64,000 bases of DNA from Sophora flavescens (GCA_030762895.1 CM061062.1:1821001-1885000), one strand, 5' to 3'; shown: positions 31,675-44,246, numbered from the stretch's first letter. Program-made: numbers and translations. The notes: generated by a model from the sequence alone, not told the origin.

Positions 31675-34600
31675 AGTTCTCTATTTGAATGCAAGGGGAA
31701 TTGGTAATCTAGAAACTAGATTAGTGTTGGCTAACTTGTGTATATCTCATAAACCATATTTTGTGTTTATTGCTGAACCTAAGACTGCTTTGGATCAAGT
31801 TCCTTCTAATTTCTTTAGGAGATTGAATCTCAAGTTTTTTGTTTCCATCCAGAGGGAGCCCTTTCCTAGCTTATGGGGGTTGTGTGCTATGAAATTCAAT
31901 CCTACTGGATTCATCTCAACAACAGGTCTCTTACTCTATGGTTATTAGTGATCAGATGATGTTCATATCTATTGTGTATGCAGAAACCTCTTATACTGAC
32001 AGAAGGAAGTTGTGGTTGGAACTTGCCTCTCTGCAGCAGAATCATATTGGTCCTTGGAGTTTTATTGGAGATTTTAATGCTATCTTAGGGGCTCATGAGA
32101 AGAGAGGAGGGATACTTCCTTTGGCTTGCCTCTTGTGAGGAATTCTAGGCTTGGTCAGACTCTTGTAATCTTTCCCACATTCTGACCCGAGGTGCATCTT
32201 TTACATGGTCAAATATGAGAGGGCCAAACAATCATATTGAGCTCAAACTAAACAGAGCTGTGTGCAATGATCATTGCTTCAACTCTTGGGACAGTGTGTC
32301 ATGCTGCACCTTAACCAGGATCCATTTTGATCATTATCCCATTCTGTTGGTTTTGATGATAGGGTCTCAATCTTATCCTTCCTCTTTCAAGTTTCACAAC
32401 ATGTGGATTGACCATTTGGATTGCAGGAGGCTAGTTTCTGAGGTGTGGAACATATCTTTTCAAGGCTGTCCAATGTTTTCTTTAATTCAGAAATTGAAAG
32501 CCTTGAAATAGGAGCTTAAGACTTGGAATAAGCAGGTTTTTGGCAATGTTCAGATGGGAGTGGAGCCTGCTATAGGCTATGATAGACAAGGTTCAGGAGC
32601 AAATTGATCTATCTGGTTATACTGAAGATCTGAAGCAACAAGATATGGATGCTCAGCTGGAATTGAATCAGGCTCTGGCATTCCAGGAGACCTTATGGAG
32701 AGAAAAAGCCAGAATCAAATGGTACTCTTAAGGTGACAGGAATACAGCCTTTTTTCACAAGGTTGCCAAGATAAGACATGTCTATAAACAAATGTCAGTT
32801 TTAAAGAAAGATGATTTGGTTATGGATAAACAAGAAGATATTGAGAGGCATGTTTTAGACTTTTACTCTAGCTTGTATGCATCAGATAATGCTTGCTTGG
32901 ATAATGGTCTTGTGGAATCAGTTATCCCTTCTTTGGTTACTCAAGCAGATAACATTCTTCTCACCAATGTGCCTATTATGGAAGAAGTTAAGGAAGCTGT
33001 GTTCTCCTTGGACAGAAATGGTGCTCCTGGCCCTGATGGTTTTGGTGGCAGCTTCTATCAGGCCTTTTGGGACATTATAGGAAAGGGTGCCCATAGTTCA
33101 GTATTACGGTTCTTTGTGCAGAGTTGGATTTTCCCTAATCTCAACTCCAATGTCATCTCCTTGCTTCCCAAGTTTGATGGTGCAGATAGAATTGAGAATT
33201 ACAGGCCAATAGCTCTTGCCAATTTTCAGTTCAAGATCATTACCAAAGTCATTGCAGATAGGTTGTCTTTAATTACTCCTAAAATCATCTTTGATCAACA
33301 AAGAGGTTTCATAAGGGGCAGGCACATTTCAGACTATATTTTGATTGCTTCTGAAGCTATAAACATGTTGGCAACAAGCAGTTTGGAGGTAACATAGCTT
33401 TAAAATTTGACATTAAGAAGACTTTTGGGTTTGATTCCATGTCCTGTCATTAGATTAGTGTTATTTTGCAATCAGCTCATCTGTCAATTTCTGTGAATGG
33501 TCATGCCATTGGTTACTTTCCTTGCAAGAGGGGTGTGAGGCAAGGTGACCCCCTATCTCCTCTTTTGTTCTGTTTGGCAGAGGAAGTCCTCAGTATGGCC
33601 ATTACCAAGCTGGTTGAAACTGGAAAACTGGATCATATGGCTAGTTCAAGAGAGTATTCAACTCCTTCCCATGTCCTTTATGCTGATGTTATCTTGGTAT
33701 TTTGTAAAGGGACCTGGAGAAACCTCAGGAACTTAATGAATCTGTTTGAGTTATATGGTCAAGTTTCTGGCCAATACTTGAGTCTAGACAAATGCAGATT
33801 CTATGCTGGCTCAATGTCTCAAAGAAGAATTGCAGAAGTTTGGTCTTTTCTTATTTTTCAGGCAGGTTCTCTGTCTTTTTCTTATTTAGGAGTTCCTTTG
33901 TTTAAAGGAAAGACCAAGGCAATCCATTTGCAACCAATTATAGACATAATTAAAATGAAAGTCTCAGCTTGGAAAGGGGTTCTTTTATCTGTTATAGGGA
34001 GAGTTCAGCTAGTGAATTCAGTTATTCATGGCATGCTATCTTACAACTTCCACATCTATGCTTGGCCAATTTCCTTGCTTAAAAAGGTAGATGGTTGGAT
34101 AAGGAACTTAATTTTGTCAGGAGACATTTTCAAAAGAAAGTATGTTACTGTTTCTTGGAAGAAGTTATGTGCTCCTTATAGTGAAGGAGGTCTTGGCTTG
34201 AGGTCTATTAGATCCATTAATGAGGCCTCAATGCTTAAGCTCAGCAGGGATTTGCTCTCTACTTCTGAACAGTGGGCATCCTTCCTCAAAGGCAGATTTC
34301 TAAAGCATCTGAAGCCTGCCTCTTACTTTGTTAATTCATCAATTTGGCATGCTTTGAAGAATTGGTTTTCTGTGGTGAAGGATAACAGTTTTTGGGTTAT
34401 TGGTGAAGGTTCTTCAGTAAAGTTCTGGACTGATAGATGGCTAAAGGACCCCCTGGTTGATTCATTGATTTTTCCTCCAGTTTGGCATAATTGGCTCAGT
34501 GCAGATGTGAAGGAATTCATCTTGGCAGGCAAATGGTGCTTTCCTTCTTCCTTTAGAAACCTGTTTCCTCAGGCTGTGCAGGAGATTAGTGACATTCATC

Positions 34601-37243
34601 TCCCTATTCAACCTTGTAGGGACAAGTCTGTTTGGTCTAGTTCTGTCTCGGGCTCTTTATCCTTTAAAGAAGCATGCCTGTTTTTGAATCCTCCTAATAA
34701 TGTGATCCATCATTTTAAGTTGATTTGGAGTAAGGTTGTTCCTCCATCAAGGTCTTTTCTGGTTTGGAGAATTTTCCACTGTAAAATTCCTACTGATGAC
34801 AACTTAAAATAGATTGACCTAGTCATTGCTTCCATGTGTTGCTTATGTGGTGAAGCTGAAGAGAACTCTGCACATCTTTTCCTTCATTGTAAGTTTGTGA
34901 AGCAACTTTGGCTTTGGTTGGCTTCTGTTCTCAATCATGCAGTGGACACCTCCTCCTTTCTTTCTCTTTTTGATATCTGTAATCTGAACTGGAGTCCTCA
35001 ACTTCAAGACTTGGTTATTTCAGCTGTTATCAATGTCATTTGGTATGTTTGGAATTGTAGAAACAGATGCAGGTTTGATAATACTCATGTTAGTCTTATG
35101 CATGTCAGGAGTTCAATTTCCTTTGCTATCTCTTTATCTGGAAATTTGTCTTTAGGCCATATGTATAAGTCAGTTGAAGAATTCTCAGTGCTGAAGTATT
35201 TCGGTTTGACTGGTCACCCTCCAAAGGCTCATATCATAAATCAAGTGGATTGGCATCCTCCTCCCTGCAATTAGGTGAAATGTAACATTGATGGTGCTGC
35301 AAAGGACAATCCTGGTGTAGCAGCCTGTGGTGGCATTTTTAGGGGCTTTAATGTAGCAATGTTTGGTTGCTTTGCTTGTAATCTTGGAATAGACTCTTCT
35401 CTATTTACTGAACTGGGTGCTGCTGTCTTTGCTATTGAATTCGCTACCAAAAATGGGTGGAGGAACTTATGGATTGAAACTGATTCAGTTTTAGTTGTTA
35501 AAGCCTTCAACTCTAAAGGTGTTATCCCTTGGAAGCTTCAAACTAGATGGAACAACTCTATGCTTATGGCCAAGGATCTTAATGTTCAAGTCTTTCATAT
35601 TTTTAGAGAGGACAATTCTTGTGCTGATAAATTGGCCAATTATGGCATTCATCATTCAGGTTTTGTTTGGTGGGATTTAATCCCTGACTTTATTAGGAAG
35701 GATTTTGGTAGGAATAGACTTGGCGTGCCTCATTATAGGTTCAAGTGATTTTTGTTTGCTTGCATGGGTTTTGATTTTTGTCCCCCCATGTTTTGGTCCT
35801 TGTTTTCTTTCTTTTTTTTTTTTTTATATATATATCAATAAATTATTAGTGTGCTGCAGATGATTGGTGTGTGTACGTAACACCCTGCTTTTCATATACA
35901 CTGTATTACCGTTAAAGATATATTTATTTATATTTATATCTGAGACCTAGGAAATGATTTTGGAGAAAACAAAATCATATCTAGAACCTACTCTATGGTA
36001 GGAAGCTCTGATTAAAATTTGGGTTTAAAACTCAGGCGGAAACCGGTCTGCGTTTTTAGTGACAGTATAATTTTATACCGGCAGAAAACCCTAATTTGAC
36101 TCGAAACTGAAAAATTGTAGATTTTTATATTATGTCCGTGAAGAAGTCGATTTTCCAAAGTTTTTCTCAAAAATAAAATATTAGATTTTATTCGGGAGAA
36201 TTTTGAAGAAAAACGGACGGAAACCCTAATCGGGTAAAACGACGGAGCCAGATATGGAGCCGAGATGGGGGAAGTGATTGATGTGATGGAGGGTACAAGC
36301 ATTAAATGCGAGGGGTCAAGCATTTATGGCGCATTGATTCCTAAATATCTAGGTAAAAAGACCAAAATGCTCCCAAGTTTCATAGTTATTAATAAGACAC
36401 ATCTCCTCACTATCAACCACTCATTTTACATGGTTGTAAACTTCCCATATCCATCCAATTTCGTGCAGCCACGTCCACTCAACCATACATATTTCATTTT
36501 GCTTTCATTTCATTATTTTCCTCTAAAAAAAACAGTAATCGGGTAACCAACAGAACCAGATACGGATGCGCAGAGATACACCGAGAGACAAAACGACGAG
36601 TCATCCATGATGACTCAGAGGGAATGAGTCACCATGGTGAGTCATGGTGGTGACTCATCTTCATCATAAATGCAAGTAATCATGTCTTTTAGGTGAAATG
36701 ACCAAAATACCCTAAACCTAACTTATTCTAGTTAAATGTTAACCATGGTTAAGGCAAATCAAGAAAAAGTTGATCTCTTCTTCCTCATAGGTGGTGAAAA
36801 CAGCAGCCACACCATCCCTTCACCCTTCACCACACAAAATTTCCTACTCATAATTATCATTAACCATAGTTAAGTTATTATATTATTTTCTAACTTAACC
36901 TATGTCAAGTATAACACCCCATTTTTTGTAAATAAGCTTAGTGCTTTCATATATGTTTGTATATGCTTGTTATGTTTGTTTTTGATGCCTAAGTTCATGT
37001 TTGAGGAAGTTTAGCCTTAAAAATGTTCAATCATTTTAGAGTCCAAGTAACTCGTTTCACCGTTTTGGCCATATCTTGAGTTCTGGATGTCCGATCGAGG
37101 TGATCTTTATAGCGTTGGAAAGATAAGAGAATTATATACAAGTCTTATTTCAAGTGTTTTTTCCCGATTCGGTTTTTTAGGCCTCGTACCGCGAGCATTT
37201 GTTCGCCTTGCAAACCTGACAGACAGTTTTTGGAACTCTCGGG

Positions 37244-37274
37244 TTCGCCCCGCGAAAAGTGGTTTGCCCCGCGA
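37244..37274 (+). repeat. Paired CpG dyad in the solo LTR
   Basis: tcgccccgcga (37244) and ttgccccgcga (37264), 20 bp apart, the same module as in copia 2 and Athila. A degenerate pair (ccgcgagc, tcgccttgcaa) is about 60 bp upstream. Confidence 0.75.
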
Positions 37275-37927
37275 ATCGACGCGCACCAGAAATGTGTTTT
37301 TGGGCTTATAAACAGCCCCTAATGACCCAAACTCATATATATACTATTAGACTCGACCTAAACCTAGTTTACATGACCCCAACACTCAGAAAACTGCCTC
37401 CCTCCTTCCTATTTGAATCCTTATGGTTTTTCTCCTTAAAACTCTCTATATGGAACCCGTTCTTGCACCGTTCTTCACTGCTTCTTGATAGGAGAACATC
37501 GCTACGAATAGGGGTTCGTTGTACTTGATGTTTGGGACTTTAAAAAAGGTAAAATTCGTGCACCTTGTCCCTTGTGTTCTTTCTTTCAAGCTCTTGATCT
37601 TTTCCTTTTGATTTCTTGATCTTAGAGTTGAACCAAAGTGTCTCTTTGTCATTCTTGAGGTTGTAGACAAGCGCTAGTGAGATGGGACCCAAGTGGATCT
37701 TCTTTCTCTCTTTTGAATCGTGATATCTATTGTAGGTATAGGGAGAAGCAATATTATGAGTATGTAGGCTTGGGGGTAGCGTAAGACGAAAGGTTACCCA
37801 TGACCCTTTCCTTTGATAACTTGTCTATATGCCTTATGCCTATTTGTTATATTTGTTATATGATGCTTAACTGTTATGAAGTTGATGATTGGCATGACTG
37901 TTACTATTAATTGATGTTGTCTGTTAT

Positions 37928-39207
37928 TGGTCGCGCTGTCGCCACGCGCCAAAAAGAACGAGCGATTACAAAATAATGCAGTATAGTGCGACAACTCGGA
38001 TCGTCTCTCAAGGACTCTTTAGGTGTTGTTATTATTAACAGAAAATTAGTAAAAGTTAGAAATGGGGGTTTTGAGATTGGAAACTAAATTAAAGAAGTAA
38101 AACAGAAAACAAAGCAAGAAAATAGAGCAGTTACCAAATAAGCTAAAGCGATTAACCTACTGCTTTTGGTTTCCCACTATCATTGGTTCATGCAAATCCT
38201 AAGCAGATACTAATCCCCTCCCGGTTGTAGCAATAGTTAACAAACGAAACCACTACTACGGATGTATGTTCCTATTCCCGAATTAAACAAACGGGGTTAA
38301 GCCCTTCGTGAACTAAACGAACACGAAACGAACACACGCGAATTAAACAAACGCGATTAAGTATAAGAACATAGCATCACCGAAATGAATCAATACAATA
38401 CTATACATTCCTGAATTAAACAAACAGAGACGTATAGCATCATATTGAACAGAGAAAAGTAAGTGAAAACAGGAAATACAAGAACCTCAAGTGTTAACAA
38501 AACCAATTACAGTAGATTAATCTAGGAGACTAGTTCTCCATTACAAAAGAAAAACAAAACATAACTAAAAGGAAAACAATAGCTAACAAGTTCAGAAACT
38601 AGCCAAAACTGGCTAATTCTGACTCCTTCTTCATTTCTGCCTAAGACTGCTTATATACACGTTTCTGGAGTCAGAGTACTCGCGAGGCGAAGCACTGCTC
38701 GCGAGGCGAATTACATGAAAGGTCTGCAACTCTTGGTCTTCTCGCGAGGCGAGCACATCCTTCGCGAGGCGAACTCTTCAGCTTCCAACTATTACGCCCG
38801 TGGCATTCAACACGCCCAAACCGTGATGGCTTCTGATCTTCCAAGACTCGCGAGGCGAAGGATTGCTCGAGGCGAACTCTTCAACTTCAGAATTGCCCAC
38901 GGCTGTGATCTTCAACACGGGCAAGCCGTGATCGTCTCTCGACCTTTTCATGGTTGCAATACTCGCGGGCGAGAGATTATTCCTTGGGCGAGTGGCTCCA
39001 GATTTATTACTTTTTATTAACCTGAAAATAGAAAATAAAAGTAAATAATTATTCAACTCTAAAACAACTAAATTAACATAAAAACAATTTACAGACTTAA
39101 AATACTACTTAGGAACAATCAAGTCTAATTTGGGTAAAAATGGTATAAAATAAGCACAAAGCCAAGGTCTTTACTAGTTATAAAACCAGTCAAACAGAGG
39201 CTCATCA
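37928..39207 (-). repeat. Non-autonomous element, 3' LTR (minus strand)
   Basis: 1280 bp. On the minus strand it starts tgatgagcctctg and ends gcgacca. It contains paired TCGC-NNN-GCGA dyads between about 38679 and 38993, several damaged by one- to four-base losses compared with the other LTR. Confidence 0.9.
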
Positions 39208-39851
39208 AAATACCCCAAACTTAAACTTTGCTTGTCCCCAAGCAAACTACACTCAAAAACTTAAAAAGACTCAAGACCTGGCAAGCTCAAAAGATTCAAT
39301 CAACTTTTACACAGATTTCAAGCAATTTTTCAAAGAATTTTTCTTTCAATGTTCCCCCCTTCCAAGCAAAGTAATCCAATCCCCACATTCATTTATTCTA
39401 AACAGTTGAGAAATTAATCATTCGGACAATCGAAATCAAAGCGGGGATCTAAGTTACATACAAAAGGGAGATCACCAAAATCAAACAACTGCCTTCCTCA
39501 CAAGGGAAATTTGTGTTTCACTCATCGCTCAGTTTGTCAGGCTAACAACATTCACTCAATTTCACTTTTAAGAGCACTTCCCATAAATTTGATTTTCATC
39601 TCAAAATAGTTCCCACAGAAAACATGTAAGCAACATCAACAGGTCTTTTATGGGTTGTAATGGGGCCTGGCTAAGGGTAGGATATACAAAGGAACTAGGC
39701 TGAAGACCCTAGGAACTAAGAGAGCATGAAACATTTTTTTACACTGAAATTCCACTCAAGTTCCTTTATTAATTTTTTTCTTTATGCTTCTGGGTGACTA
39801 CAACCTTTTTATTTCTTTTTGGCATTTTTGCACTTTTATTTTTTTTTTCTG

Positions 39852-39882
<31 letters not shown>

Positions 39883-40638
39883 ATTTTTTTTTTCACAATT
39901 TTTTTTTACATAAATTTTTTTCTCAATCCCAAACAACATATTGCACCGGGTAGCCACCCCAAACTTAATTTCTTGCAACCAATTTCTCACTAAGCTTCCA
40001 TGCTCTCCTAATCCTAAGATCGGGTTAACATGGTTTTTCAGATTTTAGCTTGTAACATAAGGTTATCAAGAATTAACAGGCTAATAGGCTCAATGGGGCT
40101 AACTAGGGAACATGCATTAGGATTTGGTTATTTTAGGCTAAGTAGCTATTTACAAGGAAAATGCCTAAATCATTTGAAGCAAACATATAATCATGCAAAC
40201 CAAAAAGAGATTCAATCAAATTCAGGAAAGTGCAACTTGAAAGTGATTTTCACACAGTTTAAAACATGTTGGAGGCTCAAAACCTCACCTGGACATTTAT
40301 GTGCAAATTGCTTGACAGAGATTCTATCCCTAGTGTGTGCTTCATATCACCCCAAACTTATCATAAATCATGTCATCATAATAAAATCTCAAAGTTCAGT
40401 TTTCAATCATATGGGGATCAAATTTTTTTTTTTTTTTTTAAAAAACAAAATTTTTTCAACCTAGGGGGAAACAGTCAACACATAACATGCAATCAATCTA
40501 TGCAAAAATTAATAAAATCCAATAAACTTGCCAACAAAAGACTCAAACAACTCCTGAGCTTCTCAAATTATTCAGGAGCTTTATTAAAAACAAAACAGAA
40601 ATAACGCAAGGAAAAGAAAATTAAAAAGAAGAAAGGGT

Positions 40639-41841
40639 TAAGAAAACTCATTGAAGGGTGGTTCCACCAGGATCCCATTGCTTGTAGCATAAGGCCCACG
40701 TGATAGCCAAAGGACTGAAATTCATTCCAAGCCTCCCTAACTTGCAGCTTTGATGCGGAGGTGAGCACTTGACAATTATAATGACTCCACCCAGTGTGGC
40801 GGACTTCTCACAACCTCTCGGGTCACAGATGACCTCCTTCTCAATAAAGTCTCCCCAATAGAATCGGGGTTCAACCGCTTGGACTGGACATGGTGCAAAA
40901 TCCAAGGGTTTAAACTCCATCACCGGTTCCTCGGGGGAGGTGGCAAACGAGTTAGAGAATGTTCTTGGTGTTGCTTCAACTTCTGCAATGTCTTCATCCA
41001 TTGCACTAACAAAATTTTCACCTGCTATACACGCAGAAATTTAAGACACACCACACAAGGGTTAGAGTTAGTACATATATTACAAGAAAATGAATCGGAA
41101 AAATCTACAATGTCTGGAAATTCTGCAATTAGTTCATCATCCACCCCTCTACTCTCAACACATTCAATTGTTTTACTTGAATCATCTACTCCCAAAGGTT
41201 CTTCTTTATCTTGAGGCACGGGGAGCAGACGGCCTCTCTTGATCCTCCCGATCTAAGTTTCCTGAACGGAACAAACCCGCAAAGCGATCTGCATTTTCTA
41301 TTTTTCCTGAAAAGTATAAACCTGTAAAACATTCAACACACAATGCAGTTCCATCACAATAACAAGCATTAGGATCAGGGGATTCAACACTAAATTCATC
41401 ATCAACAGAAACATTATCATCAAAATTATCATCAACAGTATTTTCAGAAATAACCACTTTAGAATCTGTATGTTCCTCAAGAGGCTGTGGAGTTAGCATT
41501 GCAGCCGAGTTGGCGGTAACTTGATCAATTAGAGCCCACAATTTCTGAGATTCAGCTTGGCTCCTCTGTTGGGCTTCACGATTACTTGCCTCCATTGCCT
41601 TCATCCTCTGTTGAAATTCAAGATTGTATGCTTCCGTTTGTGCAGCCATTTGTTGTAGCATAGAAGCAATCTCATCCAAGGTGCTCTGTGAAGGTTCGGA
41701 AGGTGCAGAGGTGGTAACTTGGCTAGGATAGTAAGGTGGTGGTTCATTAAAACTAGGATAATACATGCAAGGTGGTTCATAATAAACATTAGGCAAATAT
41801 CCATACATGTAATTATCCATGGCAATCAAACAACCAGACAA
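40639..41841 (-). pseudogene. Cys-containing coiled-coil protein of the non-autonomous element, frameshifted
   Basis: Read in pieces on the minus strand: a Tyr/Pro-rich start (MDNYMYGYLPNVYYEPP); a Gln/Glu-rich coiled coil (LDEIASMLQQMAAQTEAYNL ... QRMKAMEASNREAQQR); an acidic stretch; CYCDGTALCVECF; after a frameshift near 41215, SCNICTNSNPCVVCLKF; after a stop, an acidic and Pro-rich part; finally LGMNFSPLAITWALCYKQWD ending at about 40648. The paired C-x2-C motifs could bind zinc. I recognise no gag or pol domain; the function is unknown. It is the only coding content of this element. Confidence 0.55.
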
Positions 41842-41922
41842 GCAGACAAACTAACTAGAAAAGAGAATTTTTTTTTTTTTTTTTTTTCAAAAATTATTTT
41901 CTGCTAATAACAACAAACCCTA

Positions 41923-41941
41923 GTCCCCGGCAAAGGCGCCA
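41923..41941 (-). promoter_or_regulatory. Non-autonomous element primer-binding site (Asp tRNA)
   Basis: On the minus strand tggcgcctttgccggggac, four bases after the LTR. It matches the complement of the Asp tRNA 3' end except for one internal T and the last base. Confidence 0.85.
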
Positions 41942-41945
41942 ATTT

Positions 41946-43230
41946 TAGTCGCATTGCCGCCACGCGCCAAAAAAGAACGAGCGATTACAAAATAATGCGG
42001 TATAGTGCGACAACTCGGATCGTCTCTCAAGGACTCTTTAGGTGTTGTTATTATTAACAGTAAAATTAGTAAAAGTTAGAAATGGGGGTTTTGAGATTGG
42101 AAACTAAATTAAAGAAGTAAAAACAGAAAACAAAGCAAGAAAATAGAGCGAGTTACCAAATAAGCTAAAGCGATTAACCTATCGCTTTTGGTTTCCCACT
42201 ATCATTGGTTCATGCAAATCCTAAGCGAGATACTAATCCCCTCCCGGTTGAAGCAATAGTTAACAAACGAAACCACTACTACGGATGTATGTTCCTATTC
42301 CCGAATTAAACAAGCGGGGTTAAGCCCTTCGTGAACTAAACGAACACGAAAACGAACACACGCGAATTAAACAAACGCGATTAAGTATAAGAACATAGCA
42401 TCAAGAAATGAATCAATACAATACTATACATTCCGAATTAAACAAACAGAGACGTATAGCATCATATTGAACAGAGAAAAGTAAGTGAAAACAGGAAATA
42501 CAAGAACCTCAAGTGTTAACAAAACCAATTACAGTAGATTAATCTAGGAGACTAGTTCTCCATTACAAAAGAAAAACAAAACATAACTAAAAGGAAAACA
42601 ATAGCTAACAAGTTCAGAAACTAGCCAAAACTGGCTAATCTCGACTCCTTCTTCATTTCTGCCTAAGACTGCTTATATACACGTTTCTGGAGTCAGAGTA
42701 CTCGCGAGGCGAAGCACTGCTCGCGAGGCGAATTACATGAAAGGTCTGCAACTCTTGGTCTTCTCGCGAGGCGAGCACATCCTTCGCGAGGCGAACTCTT
42801 CAGCTTCCAACTATTACGCCCGTGGCATTCAACACGCCCAAACCGTGATGGCTTCTGATCTTCCAAGACTCGCGAGGCGAAGGATTGCTCGCGGGGCGAA
42901 CTCTTCAACTTCAGAATTGCCACGGCTGTGATCTTCAACACGGGCAAGCCGTGATCGTCTCTGACCTTTTCATGGTTGCAATACTCGCGGGGCGAGAGAT
43001 TATTCGCGGGGCGAGTGGCTCCAGATTTATTACTTTTTATTAACCTGAAAATAGAAAATAAAAGTAAATAATTATTCAACTCTAAAACAACTAAATTAAC
43101 ATAAAAACAATTTACAGACTTAAAATACTACTTAGGAACAATCAAGTCTAATTTGGGTAAAAATGGTATAAAATAAGCACAAAGCCAAGGTCTTTACTAG
43201 TTATAAAACCAGTCAAACAGAGGCTCATCA
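41946..43230 (-). repeat. Non-autonomous element, 5' LTR (minus strand)
   Basis: 1285 bp, collinear with 37928-39207. The dyads (on the plus strand TCGCGAGGCGA or TCGCGGGGCGA) lie at about 42701-43016, are better preserved here, and form four pairs spaced 19-20 bp. Confidence 0.9.
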
Positions 43231-43679
43231 GTTATGAATATGTTAATGTTGTGGTGCCATGATTACGATGAGTATGATGCTATTGATTGTTGTTGTGTTG
43301 TGCTCTTTATGAGTGTTGATTGTTGAGGATGTTAATGCCAACAATGATGTTAAGACGTTAAAATACGTTAATGATAATAATGAGAATTAAGGGATGTTTC
43401 TCCACAGTTGTTCATAAGACATGAATATAGTGTGAGAGTTAAGGTTATGTTCATAGGGCTTAGTTAAAGACCCTATAATTGATTAGTGAGTGTTCTAGGA
43501 ACATTAATAACGAAGATATGATTAAAGAATTAATTCCCCATGATGATAAGACATGAATATTAATGAAGAACAGTTAAGATTAATGAAGTTGATGATCAAT
43601 GGATTAGTAAAAGCCAATAGGTTGAATCTGTTAAATGTCCCAAGGATTTGGTAAAGGGTTTGACCCTTTCTGCCCTGAT

Positions 43680-43865
43680 CAGTACGGCCACGCTCCATTG
43701 AGCTCGGCCGTGCTTAACAAGGAGCACGTCTGTGCTCCAGTTTGAAACCCAGAGCTGGGTGCGCATTTAAGCACGCCCATGCTCAGCAGGCAACACGATC
43801 GTGCTTGCCTGTAGGTCCAGTACGTCCGTGCTGAGGGTGAGCACGCCCGTGCTCACCTGACCATA
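43680..43865 (+). repeat. Second GC-rich dyad family (GCACG-N-CGTGC) in the solo LTR
   Basis: About eight copies of a dyad related to gcacgcccgtgc: tacggccacgct, ctcggccgtgct, gcacgtctgtgctc, gcacgcccatgctc, cacgatcgtgct, tacgtccgtgct, gcacgcccgtgctc. Several neighbours are 20-21 bp apart, as with the TCGC-NNN-GCGA pairs, but the sequence is different. Confidence 0.75.
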
Positions 43866-44014
43866 ACAGAAACCAGAATGTTGAAATAGGGGTTTTCACC
43901 CCAAAAGATTAAAAGACTTAATAAGATACCAACGGAACATGAAGACCAAAGACAAGTGATAAGATGTTGTACCTTGGTACCCTAGTGTCTGCTTAAAGCG
44001 TTAAGATGTTGAAC

Positions 44015-44246
44015 CTTGGTAGCCTAGTGTTCGCTCCAAGTGATAAGTTGTTGTACCTTGGTAGCCTAGTGTTCGCTCTAAGGGGGTCTTGATGCTTGAT
44101 GGTCAAGGTGTTGAGCTCTGGTGCTTTATGGTCGGAGTGTTGTTAATGCTTAAAAGACTTAACGATGAACGTTAAACGTTAATCCTCGATAGCCTAGTGG
44201 TCGAGGTGTTGATGATGATAAAACTTGGGTAGCCTATAGGTCCAAG
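44015..44246 (+). repeat. Six-unit hairpin array with differing stems, solo LTR
   Basis: Stems with a loop related to tagcctagtggtc: CTTGG/CCAAG (44015/44036), CTTGG/CTAAG (44057/44078, one G-T pair), CTTGA/TCAAG (44095/44103, short loop), CTCTG/CGGAG (44116/44133, one G-T pair), CTCGA/TCGAG (44185/44201), CTTGG/CCAAG (44224/44242). A weaker unit precedes at 43972. Stem bases differ while pairing is kept. Confidence 0.78.

Larger units (their letters stand above)
25358..35748 (+). pseudogene. LINE ORF2 (endonuclease, RT, RNase H), split by copia 2 and mutated
   Basis: The ATG at 25358 gives MKVL and then copia 2; the frame resumes after 31679 as YLNARGIGNLETRLVLANLC. Endonuclease: IAEPKT, WSFIGDFNAIL, FDHYPILL. 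Reverse transcriptase (about 32990-33900): GAPGPDGFGGSFYQ, ENYRPIALANFQFKIITKV, GVRQGDPLSPLLFCLAEEV. The catalytic FADD/YADD is LYADV, so one metal-binding Asp is lost. Then a zinc-binding region (CCLCGEAEENSAHLFLHC) and RNase H (CNIDGAAKDNPG, ELGAAVFAIEFA, WIETDSVLV, REDNSCADKLAN). Stops at about 31946, 32135, 32511, 33397 and 34810, among others. Confidence 0.87.
23610..35860 (+). mobile_element. L1-type LINE with RNase H, interrupted by copia 2
   Basis: It carries ORF1 (DUF4283-like), then 7 bp later ORF2 (endonuclease, reverse transcriptase, zinc-binding region, RNase H), then a 3' end with a T-rich tract and caataaattatt. The start is set approximately, near a 5' UTR-like gctagggtttgcatgagg; no clear target duplication was found. 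Copia 2 (25368-31674) sits inside ORF2 at codon 4. Stops and frameshifts make both ORFs inactive. Confidence 0.85.
37928..43230 (-). mobile_element. Non-autonomous Athila-like LTR retrotransposon, minus strand
   Basis: Duplications gttat at 37923-37927 and 43231-43235. LTRs 37928-39207 and 41946-43230. The primer-binding site next to the right LTR matches Asp tRNA and the purine tract next to the left LTR reads taagtttggggta on the minus strand, both as in the Athila element at 48710. The 3' untranslated part (39208-40600) is clearly related to Athila 56400-57817. There is no protease, integrase or RT. Instead there is one broken reading frame for a Cys-containing protein. It is probably mobilised by Athila proteins. 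Confidence 0.88.

Noticed and set aside
35849..35871. LINE target-site duplication
   Set aside because: No convincing repeat of the short right flank was found left of 23610, so the LINE ends remain approximate.
39769..39993. Open frames on both strands around 39.8 kb
   Set aside because: They come from a T-rich (plus strand) low-complexity stretch; Lys- or Phe-rich translations only.
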